A stretch of 11,855 nucleotides of DNA from DATJLY01 sp035604195 (GTDB lineage: Bacteria > Pseudomonadota > Alphaproteobacteria > ATCC43930 > CGMCC-115725), in the NCBI GenBank assembly GCA_035604195.1, contig DATNIY010000130.1, forward strand, positions 1-11,855. Direction: 5' to 3'. A model generated the notes under the pieces. It did no database searches. It was not told where the DNA came from and saw only the letters and a program-made list of their open reading frames with translations. Of this stretch, positions 1-6,401 are shown piece by piece (position 1 is the stretch's first letter; each line of letters starts with the position of its first letter). The translations under genes and the position numbers were made by a program.

Positions 1-133
1 AGGCCGAAAGGCGCTTGCGACCCTTGGCGCGGCGGCTTGACAGCACGCGGCGGCCGCCGACACTGGCCATCCGGTTCCGGAAGCCGTGGCGGCGCTTGCG
101 GATCAGTCTGCTCGGCTGGTAGGTGGGCTTCAC
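1..133 (-). CDS. rpmH: 50S ribosomal protein L34, stop codon cut by window edge
   Basis: This encodes bacterial ribosomal protein bL34, a small, very basic protein of the 50S subunit. From a GTG start at 133 the minus strand reads 44 residues beginning VKPTYQPSRLIRKRRHGFR and ending SRRAKGRKRLSA. This is the full family length and includes the diagnostic TYQPS and RKRRHGFR blocks. Only the first base of the stop codon lies inside the window (position 1). A GGAG ribosome binding site (positions 142-145) sits 8 nt before the GTG. The usual family start is MKRTYQPS, so the GTG and the Pro at residue 3 are small variations. In many bacteria rnpA follows rpmH; it would lie beyond the left edge here. 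The identity is certain from sequence, although the gene is too short for many gene finders. Confidence 0.96.
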   Translation of the reverse strand, partial: MKPTYQPSRLIRKRRHGFRNRMASVGGRRVLSSRRAKGRKRLSA

Positions 134-172
134 GGCTGGAACTCCGGCAAGGCTGGTCTCAATCGCCGCCGC

Positions 173-202
173 TGTATAAGGGAGCGGGGCGGCAAGAGTC
201 AA
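173..202 (-). promoter_or_regulatory. Sigma-70-type promoter of rpmH
   Basis: On the minus strand a TTGACT -35 box (197-202) is followed, after an 18-bp spacer, by TATACA (173-178) as the -10 box. Transcription would start near 166, giving a leader of about 33 nt that holds the GGAG ribosome binding site. The -35 box matches 5 of 6 bases and the -10 box 4 of 6. Its position directly ahead of a highly expressed ribosomal gene supports the call. The start site itself is inferred. Confidence 0.62.
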
Positions 203-291
203 CGCCGGGACCCGCGCTCGACCCCGACCCGGGCTCCTCCCCTGGAACTATCCTAAGTCCCTTTTCCCAGGTGTGACTTCGATTGACGAAA

Positions 292-320
292 GATCGCGCG
301 CTGATCGCGCCAAGCGATCA
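292..320. repeat. GATCGCGC direct repeats overlapping a 7-bp inverted repeat
   Basis: GATCGCGC occurs at 292-299 and again at 303-310, an 11-bp spacing of about one helical turn. The second copy forms the left arm of a perfect inverted repeat, TGATCGC (302-308), GCCAA, GCGATCA (314-320). It lies in the roughly 205-bp gap between the rpmH promoter and the 3' end of the PEP-CTERM gene. It could be a protein-binding site or an RNA hairpin about 90 nt past the PEP-CTERM stop. No T-run follows on either strand, so it is not a canonical intrinsic terminator. I see no believable gene in the rest of this gap. Confidence 0.4.
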
Positions 321-407
321 AATCGTGTCGCTATGAGGAAGTCACCGGCGCCGAGCCCAAGGCTGCGGCCCCGGAAAAGAAAGCGGCGGCGCTGCGAAGA
401 GCGAGGG

Positions 408-1040
408 TTATGTGACCTTGCGCCGACGGCGGCGGATCACGCCCAGGCCAATAAGACCCACGCCGAAAAGCGCGAGCGTCGCAGGCTCCGGCACAATCGC
501 CTGGAAGCTCATTGACGAGATGGAGTCGAACTCCAGATCGCCCGCCGACGTAGAAAATATCTGCGGCGAGAAAGAGACCGTGCCGGTCGTCAACGACAAG
601 GCAGTGGCGAGGTCGTAGGTTCCGAACGTCGCGTTTGATAGCCCTTCTGCGACGAAGAAGACCGGCGAGGGTTGGTTCTCACCGAAAATGATGATATCGG
701 CTGAGGTATTCTCTGTGACGCGGCTTGGGAGAGTAAAAGTCGCCGTCAGCGCGCCCGCAGCGAACGTGGCGGTGATGGCGTCATTCGAGAACCCGAGCGG
801 GACGCTGCCCGTGACCGCCGCCGTGTCGGCGACCAGCGTCACGGTGAAGGCGGTGAACGAGGTACCGCCGGTATCGGCGACGAAAGGGACACCGGAGGAC
901 GCGTTATTACCGCCGCTACCGCCCAAGGAGCCGGTGGCCGTGCCGGTGAAGATGTAATCGATGGGTCCTGCCTCGGCACCGCCGGCCACCGCGAGGCCGA
1001 TCGTCGCGGCTGCAAGGATCGCTGCAATTCGTACATTCAT
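408..1040 (-). CDS. PEP-CTERM sorting domain protein (exported, surface-associated)
   Basis: This is a 210-residue exported protein. Residues 1-24 (MNVRIAAILAAAT to GGAEA) look like a signal peptide cut before Gly25. The middle is Gly/Ser/Thr/Ala-rich, predicted beta-rich, and contains no cysteine. The last 28 residues are a classic PEP-CTERM signal: VPEPAT at 183-188, a hydrophobic helix (LALFGVGLIGLGVI), then RRRRRK. In known systems this tail is recognised and processed by an exosortase, and the proteins are linked to exopolysaccharide and cell-surface or floc matrix. The exact function of this one is unknown. An in-frame ATG at 1070 would add ten residues ahead of the signal peptide. I prefer 1040 because it places the signal peptide at the N-terminus. 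A sigma-54 promoter lies about 55 nt upstream. No exosortase or polysaccharide cluster is visible in the window. Confidence 0.9.
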   Translation of the reverse strand: MNVRIAAILAAATIGLAVAGGAEAGPIDYIFTGTATGSLGGSGGNNASSGVPFVADTGGTSFTAFTVTLVADTAAVTGSVPLGFSNDAITATFAAGALTATFTLPSRVTENTSADIIIFGENQPSPVFFVAEGLSNATFGTYDLATALSLTTGTVSFSPQIFSTSAGDLEFDSISSMSFQAIVPEPATLALFGVGLIGLGVIRRRRRKVT

Positions 1041-1095
1041 GACCGAACCCCAAATTTTGGCCAATTTCATGCTTGAGCTATCGCATGGTTAATCG

Positions 1096-1112
1096 AGCAA
1101 ATCTTGTGCCAG
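1096..1112 (-). promoter_or_regulatory. Sigma-54 (-24/-12) promoter of the PEP-CTERM gene
   Basis: The minus strand reads CTGGCACAAGATTTGCT. This is TGGCAC (1111-1106), five bases, then TTGC (1100-1097), an exact fit to the TGGCAC-N5-TTGC consensus with the invariant GG and GC at the right spacing. Transcription would start near 1085, leaving a leader of about 45 nt before the ATG at 1040. The site lies in an AT-rich stretch (about 1081-1190) unlike the flanking GC-rich DNA. Sigma-54 promoters need an ATP-dependent enhancer-binding protein. In established PEP-CTERM systems this can be the PrsK/PrsR two-component pair acting with RpoN. That link is known for the family; here it is inferred. 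Confidence 0.85.
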
Positions 1113-1169
1113 GAAATTAACATATTGTAAATGCTAAATATTCTTCTGGCACGATCGGCTCAGGCACGG

Positions 1170-1193
1170 TAAATAACGTAAAATTTCCCGACA
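1170..1193. promoter_or_regulatory. Candidate enhancer-binding site upstream of the sigma-54 promoter
   Basis: Two GTAAA-containing half elements lie here: GTAAATAAC (1169-1177) and GTAAAATTTCCCGACA (1178-1193). They sit about 85-110 bp upstream of the predicted sigma-54 start, the usual distance for an enhancer-binding protein site. A related GTAAATGCTAAATA element lies closer in (1127-1140). The AT-rich composition and repeated half element suggest regulatory DNA. There is no perfect palindrome and I cannot name the protein, so this is a position-based inference. Confidence 0.35.
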
Positions 1194-1450
1194 CCCTTTG
1201 CGGAAAGAAGCTGATCTCTAGCCGTCAAATGCCAGCGATGGCAGTTCGCCGATGACGCCAGGAACGCCGAACCCGGTGCTTCTTCCCGAGCCCGAGTCAT
1301 TCCTCCCTATAGCGCCAGGACACTACGAGCGATTTGGCTTGCCCCCGATTTCGGCCATCTCGACCGTGACGAGCCGGACCGGCGTGATGATCTCGGGGCC
1401 AGCCGAAGCCCGACGGCGGCCTCGAACCGGATGTGCTAGGCTCGGCAGCC
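1194..1450. other. Non-coding gap between the PEP-CTERM regulatory region and the kinase gene
   Basis: This is the distal part of a roughly 410-bp divergent intergenic region (1041-1450). GC content returns to the level of the neighbours. An open frame from ATG 1252 runs into the kinase gene in another frame, but its product is proline/arginine-rich beyond 1450 and looks like a shadow. I find no convincing promoter or strong ribosome binding site for the kinase, no RNA gene and no repeat. Confidence 0.5.
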
Positions 1451-2905
1451 ATGGCGCGCATGCCCGGATTGCGGTCGGTTCCCGGCGGCCTCTCGGTCCG
1501 CCTGCTCATCCTCACCGTCCTCTTCGTGATGTTGAGCGAGGTGCTGATCTTCCTGCCCTCGGTCGCGCGCTACCGCCTCGACTATCTCGAGAGCCGGCTC
1601 GATGCCGCGCATCTCGCCACTTTCGCGCTGGAGGCGACGCCCAACAACATGGTGAGCCAGCAGCTCGCCAACATGCTCCTCGCCCATGTCGGCGCGCACG
1701 GCATCATCCTGCACAAGCCCAACAACACGACCTTGATGCTCGACGCCGAGAATCCGCCGCACATCGACGCGACCTACGATCTGCGCGGCGAGAGCTTTCC
1801 GATGGAAGTCGCCGACGCGCTCATGACGCTCGAGGAGAAGCACAACCGCATCCTGCGCGTCCTCGCCGTGGCGCCCAAGGATCCGGACTCGGTCGTTGAG
1901 GTCCTGCTCGACGAGCAACCGATGCGGCGCGAGATGTGGGACTACGGCATCCGCGTGCTCGAAGTCTCCATCATCATCTCGCTGCTCACCGCCGCGCTGC
2001 TCTATGTCAGCCTGCGCTGGCTGCTGGTGACGCCGCTGCGCCGGCTCATCGCCGCGATGATGCGCTTCCGCGAGGATCCCGAAGATGCCGCCCGCGTCAT
2101 CGTGCCTTCGCCGCGCAGCGACGAGATCGGCCTGGCGCAGCGCGAACTCGCGGCGATGCAGGAGACGGTGCGCCAGGCGCTCAGGCAGAAGGAGCGTCTC
2201 GCCGCCCTCGGCACGGCGGTGACGAAGATCAACCACGACCTCCGCAACATACTCTCGACCGCGCGGCTCATGTCGGACAGCCTCGCCGACAGCGCCGCGC
2301 CCGAAGTGCGGCGGGTGACGCCCAATCTCCTCGCCGCGATCGACCGGGCGGTGGCGCTGTGCACGCGCACGCTCACCTTCACCCGCGAGGGCGCGCCGCC
2401 CTTCCGCCGCTCGCGCTTCGCGCTCGGCGGCCTCATCGAGGAATTGGCCGAGCTCGAGGAAAAGCCCGGCGAGGACGGGCTGAAGCTCGTCAACGCCGTC
2501 TCGGCTAGCCTCGCCGTCGAGGCCGATCGCGATCAGCTCTTCCGCGTGCTGCAGAATCTCGCGCGCAATGCGGCCGAGGCCGGGGCGCGCCGGATCGAGT
2601 TCCGCGGCCGTGCCGAGGGGGACGCGCTGCGGCTCGAGATCGCCGATGACGGGCCGGGGCTGCCGCCCAAGGCGCGCGAAAATCTGTTCCGGCCCTTTGC
2701 CGGCTCGGCCCGGCCCGGCGGCACCGGCCTCGGCCTCGCCATTGCGCGCGAGGTGATGCGCGCCCATGGCGGCGACATCGCATTGCAGGACAGCACTGGC
2801 AGCGGAACGGTCTTCGTTTTGACCTTGCCGAGCGCGCCGCCGGTCAAATCCGTGCCACAGCGCAGAAGAGAAAGGCACAAGGTCGCAGCCGCGCCGCGGC
2901 CCTAA
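1451..2905 (+). CDS. Membrane sensor histidine kinase with HAMP domain (no adjacent regulator)
   Basis: This is a 484-residue sensor kinase of the two-component type. Residues 15-36 form TM1, about 37-168 a periplasmic sensing region of unknown ligand, 169-194 TM2, and about 195-245 a HAMP linker that starts TPLRRLI. The H-box KINHDLRNIL puts the phospho-accepting His at 262. The ATPase domain has an N-box (N369, N373), a G1 box DDGPGLP (399-405) and a G2 box GTGLGLA (424-430). The HDLRN version of the H-box is frequent in alphaproteobacterial kinases. A basic tail (RRRERHK) follows the ATPase domain. The start is uncertain: I chose ATG 1451, while GTG 1433 and ATG 1460 are also in frame and none has a strong ribosome binding site. 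No response regulator is in the window, so its partner and signal are unknown. Its stop overlaps the stop of rlmI on the other strand. Confidence 0.92.
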   Translation: MARMPGLRSVPGGLSVRLLILTVLFVMLSEVLIFLPSVARYRLDYLESRLDAAHLATFALEATPNNMVSQQLANMLLAHVGAHGIILHKPNNTTLMLDAENPPHIDATYDLRGESFPMEVADALMTLEEKHNRILRVLAVAPKDPDSVVEVLLDEQPMRREMWDYGIRVLEVSIIISLLTAALLYVSLRWLLVTPLRRLIAAMMRFREDPEDAARVIVPSPRSDEIGLAQRELAAMQETVRQALRQKERLAALGTAVTKINHDLRNILSTARLMSDSLADSAAPEVRRVTPNLLAAIDRAVALCTRTLTFTREGAPPFRRSRFALGGLIEELAELEEKPGEDGLKLVNAVSASLAVEADRDQLFRVLQNLARNAAEAGARRIEFRGRAEGDALRLEIADDGPGLPPKARENLFRPFAGSARPGGTGLGLAIAREVMRAHGGDIALQDSTGSGTVFVLTLPSAPPVKSVPQRRRERHKVAAAPRP

Positions 2906-4101
2906 TCGAGCGCCAGAACCTGCGCCTTGAGATAGGCGCTCTCCGGCAACGCCGGATGGACGGGATGGTCGGGTGCGGCGCCGGAGGTCAGGATGATGCG
3001 GCCGCTGCGCTCGGCATCATCGAGCCCGCGCCGCACCGCCTCGGCGAAGGCCTCGGGCGTGACGTTGTGCGAGCATGACGCGAAAAACAGGAGACCGCCC
3101 TTGGCGACGCGCGCTGCCGCGAGCCGCGCGAGCTTGCGGTAGCCGCGGAGCCCTGGCCCCAGATCCTTCTTCGATTTGACGAAGGCCGGCGGATCGGCGA
3201 TCACGACATCGAAGCGCTCGCCCATCGCGGCGAGCCGCGCCAGCTCGGCGAAGGCCTCGCCGCGCGCGAAGCGGCAACGATCGCCGATGCCGTTCAAGCG
3301 CGCCGCGGCCTCGGCGAGCGCGAGCGCCGGCTCCGAGCGATCGATGCCCAGGACCTGCGCCGCGCCCTGCACCGCCGCCAGGATCGCGAAGCCGCCGGCG
3401 AAGCAATAGAGATCGAGCACGCGCGCGCCGCGGCACAGTCCCGCGACGAAGCGGCGGTTTTCGCGCTGATCGTAGAACCAGCCGGTCTTCTGGCCTTGTT
3501 GCGGGTCGACGAGGAAGCGCGCACCGTTCTCGACGATCTCGACGGGGCCCGCAATCTCGCCCGCGGCGATCCGCACCTCGCTCGGCAATCCTTCGAGCGC
3601 GCGTGCCGGGCTGTCGTTGCGCAGCACGATCGCCAAGGGCTTGAGCCGCACGCGGCAGGCGGCAATGAACTCTTCTTCGAGCCGCGCCATCCCCGCGCTA
3701 TTGAGCTGCGCCACCAGCACCGCGCCAAAGCGATCGAGGATCACGCCGGGAAGCCCGTCCGCCTCGGCGTGAACGAGCCGGTAATAAGGCTCGGGATAGA
3801 GCCGCTCTCGCAGCTTGAGCGCGCTCTCGAGCTTGGCGGCGAAGAAGCGGCGGTCGATCGGGCGCTGCGGATCGCGATCGAGAAGACGCGCCGCGATCAG
3901 CGCATGCGGATTGAAGGTGGCGGCGCCGAGCGAGCGCCCGTCGGCGGCCTCGAGCGCGACCAGGCTCCCCGGCGGCAGCTCCTTCGCCGCGCGATCCATG
4001 CGCAGCTCGTTCGAGTAGATCCAGGGATGCCCGCCCGCGGCGCGCTTGTGCTGCCCCGGCGCGAGCATGACGATGGGACGGGGCGCGGTTGCATCGTTCA
4101 T
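2902..4101 (-). CDS. rlmI: Class I SAM-dependent 23S rRNA cytosine-C5 methyltransferase, RlmI type
   Basis: This 399-residue enzyme matches the RlmI family (E. coli protein about 396 residues), which makes 5-methylcytosine at C1962 of 23S rRNA from S-adenosylmethionine. It has an N-terminal PUA-like RNA-binding region (about 10-80, with GGHPWIYSNEL). A family block DPQQGQKTGWFYDQRENR follows at 199-216. Next are SAM motif I VLDLYCFAGGFA (228-239), the ADPPAF motif (302-307) and the catalytic Cys in FASCSHN (Cys343). The C-terminus PVHPALPESAYLK is also typical. The start at ATG 4101 gives a short extra N-terminus; ATG at residue 12 is an alternative, and neither has a clear ribosome binding site. 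It begins 32 nt after the ggt stop on the same strand, suggesting co-transcription. The exact target nucleotide is inferred from the family. Confidence 0.93.
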   Translation of the reverse strand: MNDATAPRPIVMLAPGQHKRAAGGHPWIYSNELRMDRAAKELPPGSLVALEAADGRSLGAATFNPHALIAARLLDRDPQRPIDRRFFAAKLESALKLRERLYPEPYYRLVHAEADGLPGVILDRFGAVLVAQLNSAGMARLEEEFIAACRVRLKPLAIVLRNDSPARALEGLPSEVRIAAGEIAGPVEIVENGARFLVDPQQGQKTGWFYDQRENRRFVAGLCRGARVLDLYCFAGGFAILAAVQGAAQVLGIDRSEPALALAEAAARLNGIGDRCRFARGEAFAELARLAAMGERFDVVIADPPAFVKSKKDLGPGLRGYRKLARLAAARVAKGGLLFFASCSHNVTPEAFAEAVRRGLDDAERSGRIILTSGAAPDHPVHPALPESAYLKAQVLALD

Positions 4102-4133
4102 CGCGGTGCAGTCTAACCGGCGAAGGCGCGGGT

Positions 4134-5849
4134 TCAATCGCCGAGCACGCTGCCTTCGCGCCGCGCATCGGCCGCGCCTTCCAGGCCCTGGCGCGTGACG
4201 AGGATGCCAGCAAGCCCGCTCGGCCGGTGGTTCAACCGGATGTCGTGGCCGCGCGCGGCGAGCGCGGCGGCGAGCGCGGCCGAGTCCGGACCGGCCTCGA
4301 GGTCGGTGGCGCCGTTGCGGTTGCCGATGTTGGGGAGAGCGAACGCCGCGCCGATGCCGTCCTGCCAGTCGATGATCGCGAGAATGGTCTTGGCGACATC
4401 GGTGATGATCAGACTGCCGCCGGCCGAGCCGAGGGCAAGCTCGAGCGCGCCTTTTGCGTCGAAGACCAGAGTCGGCGCCATCGCCGAGAGCGGGCGCTTG
4501 CCCGCTTCGATCCGGTTCGCGACCGGCCGGCCATGATCTTCCGGCACGAAGGAAAAATCGGTGAGCTCGTTGTTGAGAAGGAAGCCGCGCACCATGATGC
4601 GCGCGCCGAAGACGTTCTCGATGCTGGCGGTGAGCGCCACCGCATTGCCGTCGCGGTCGATGACTGCGAGCGAGCTGGTCGAGGGCAGCTCGGGCGCGCG
4701 ATCGTCGCCCCAATCTCGGGCGTGCCGGCCGGGGGGATCGCCCGCCTCGGCCGGTCCTTGGTGCGCATGCGCCGAGTCGATGAGCCGGGCGCGGGCGGCG
4801 AGATAGCCGTCATCGAGCAGCCCGGTCACGGGAACTCGAACGAAATCGGGGTCGGCGAGCCAGCGCGCGCGGTCGGCATAGGCCAGGCGCGAGGCCTCGG
4901 CGAAGACGTGCCAGGCCTCGGCATCGGCGCGATGCCGGCGCAAATCGAAGGGCTCGGTCAGGCGCAGCAGCTCGATGAGCGTCACCGCGCCCGAACTCGG
5001 CGGTCCGATGCCGCACAGACGATGTTCGTGATAGCGCCCGCAGACCGGCGGCCGCTCCTCGGCGCGATATGATGCGAGATCGCCGACGGCGAGATCGCCC
5101 GGCGGATCGGCCGTCGCCACGGCAGCGACGATGTCTTGGGCGATGGCGCCGCCATAGAAGGCGTCGGCGCCGCGCTCGGCGATCGCGCGCAAGGTCGCGG
5201 CGAGTGCCGGATTGGTCAGGCGTTCGCCCGCCGGCTTGGCGCTGCCGTCCGCGCCGTAGAAAAACCGCCGCGCCGCGGGATTTCGGGCGAGAAAGCGATC
5301 CTCGGCGAGGAGCGCATGAAGCCGCGGCGAGATCGCAAAGCCGTCCGCGGCGAGGCGGATGGAAGGAGCCAGGAGTCGCGCCCAGGGCAGCTTGCCGAAA
5401 CGCTGATGCGCGAGCGCGAGCATGCGGAGGAGGCCGGGAACGCCGACAGAGCGGCCACCGACGACCGCGTCATAGAAAGCGAGCGGCCTGCCTTCGGCAT
5501 CGAGGAAGCGGGTCGGCAAGGCCGCTGCGGGAGCGGTCTCCCGCCCGTCAAAGGTGGTGACCGCGCGCCGCTGCGCCGACCAATGGACCAGGAATCCGCC
5601 GCCGCCGATACCGGCGGATTCGGGCTCGACCACGGTAAGCGCGACGGCCATGGCGATCGCGGCGTCGATGGCGCTGCCGCCGGCGCGCAGGATGTCGCGC
5701 CCGGCGGCGGCGGCCAGCGGGTCGGCGGCGACAACCATGTCATGGACGGCCAGCGTCTCGGCGACGGCACCGCCCGGCGCGAAGATCAGCAGGAAAATCA
5801 GGATCGCCGCTGCGCGCGGCGCCGCTGGCCGCCTCGGGCCAGAATTCAC
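4134..5849 (-). CDS. ggt: Gamma-glutamyltransferase (glutathione hydrolase) precursor
   Basis: This 571-residue enzyme (E. coli Ggt 580) hydrolyses or transfers the gamma-glutamyl group of glutathione, normally in the periplasm. Residues 1-30 form a signal peptide with the core AAAILIFLLIFAP and likely cleavage at AVA/E. FDGRETAP (R103) matches the glutamate-binding Arg region. In PSTSSLAVIDRDGNAVALT, Thr391 is the expected autoprocessing site and N-terminal nucleophile of the small subunit. NNELTDFS, KRPLSAMAP and GSAGGS are small-subunit signatures. The usual Thr-Thr-His after the cut is Thr-Ser-Ser here. The start is GTG 5849, which overlaps the gpt stop in a GTGA, so translation is probably coupled to gpt. 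This start also gives an ideal signal peptide and length. The open frame continues far upstream, but that stretch is a shadow of gpt. Confidence 0.93.
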   Translation of the reverse strand: MNSGPRRPAAPRAAAILIFLLIFAPGGAVAETLAVHDMVVAADPLAAAAGRDILRAGGSAIDAAIAMAVALTVVEPESAGIGGGGFLVHWSAQRRAVTTFDGRETAPAAALPTRFLDAEGRPLAFYDAVVGGRSVGVPGLLRMLALAHQRFGKLPWARLLAPSIRLAADGFAISPRLHALLAEDRFLARNPAARRFFYGADGSAKPAGERLTNPALAATLRAIAERGADAFYGGAIAQDIVAAVATADPPGDLAVGDLASYRAEERPPVCGRYHEHRLCGIGPPSSGAVTLIELLRLTEPFDLRRHRADAEAWHVFAEASRLAYADRARWLADPDFVRVPVTGLLDDGYLAARARLIDSAHAHQGPAEAGDPPGRHARDWGDDRAPELPSTSSLAVIDRDGNAVALTASIENVFGARIMVRGFLLNNELTDFSFVPEDHGRPVANRIEAGKRPLSAMAPTLVFDAKGALELALGSAGGSLIITDVAKTILAIIDWQDGIGAAFALPNIGNRNGATDLEAGPDSAALAAALAARGHDIRLNHRPSGLAGILVTRQGLEGAADARREGSVLGD

Positions 5850-6346
5850 CGAGGACGGCTCGACCGGGCGCTCGCGATGGGCGGCGCAAATTGCGGCTCG
5901 ATGTCCCAGGGAAAGAGAATCCAGGTGTCCTGGCTCACCTCGGTGACGAAGGTATCGACCAGCGGCCGGCCGGCGGGCTTGGCATAGACGGTGGCGAAAT
6001 GCGCCTTGGGCAGCATCTCGCGGACGACGCGCGCGGTGTGGCCGGTATCGACCAGATCGTCGATGATGAGCCAGCCGGCGCCGTCGCCCTCGATCCGCTT
6101 CAGAACTTGGATAGCGCCGCGGTCGCGGTCGTCGTAGCTGGCGATGCAGACGGTGTCGACCAGGCGAACGTCGAGTTCGCGCGCGACGATCGCTGCCGGC
6201 ACCAGGCCGCCGCGGGTGACCGCGATGATGCCTTGCCACGGCGCCTGCTCGAGGAGGCGCCAGGCAAGGGCGCGCGCGTGCCGGTGAAGCTCGTCCCAGG
6301 TGACGGGAAAGGTCTTGGCGTGGAGCGGCGCGGGCGCGCGGTTCAT
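5846..6346 (-). CDS. gpt: Xanthine-guanine phosphoribosyltransferase
   Basis: This 166-residue purine salvage enzyme converts guanine, xanthine and, less well, hypoxanthine to nucleotides using PRPP. It aligns along its length with E. coli Gpt (152 residues). Shared blocks are PVTWDELHRHARALAWRL, the PPi loop around TRGGLVPA (44-51), VDTVCIASYD and the PRPP-binding motif IIDDLVDTGHTA (94-105, acidic D96, D97 and D100). Also shared are YAKPAGRPLVD and the purine-clamping DTWILFPWD (Trp147). Relative to E. coli it has a few extra N-terminal residues and a short basic tail (SARSSRPR). The ATG at 6346 is clear; the ribosome binding site is weak. Its TGA stop lies inside the GTGA that starts ggt. 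It follows the lipoprotein gene by 55 nt on the same strand. Confidence 0.96.
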   Translation of the reverse strand: MNRAPAPLHAKTFPVTWDELHRHARALAWRLLEQAPWQGIIAVTRGGLVPAAIVARELDVRLVDTVCIASYDDRDRGAIQVLKRIEGDGAGWLIIDDLVDTGHTARVVREMLPKAHFATVYAKPAGRPLVDTFVTEVSQDTWILFPWDIEPQFAPPIASARSSRPR

Positions 6347-6401
6347 GATCCAGGACTAATCCAATGGTCGCGCGCTCGCAAGCCCGCGCCGAGGCGCCGC
6401 T

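Noticed and set aside
302..421. A short Ala/Pro/Lys-rich open frame (ending LRRARVM) as the tail of a broken gene
   Set aside because: It is too short, with no start, no known motif and a stop just upstream. I could not link it to any family.
1146..1162. A plus-strand TGGCAC at 1147-1152 as a divergent sigma-54 promoter for the kinase
   Set aside because: The -12 GC is out of place by two bases (GGCTC instead of N-TTGC), so the spacing rule fails. It does form an inverted repeat with the real -24 element, which may be chance.
1436..2878. A 480-codon open frame on the minus strand opposite the histidine kinase
   Set aside because: Its product is Arg/Ala/Glu/His-rich with no recognisable domain, while the plus strand encodes a complete kinase. 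High GC content commonly creates such antisense frames.
4089..5072. Long plus-strand open frames opposite ggt and rlmI
   Set aside because: Their composition is low in complexity with no family motifs, and the minus strand encodes well-defined enzymes throughout.
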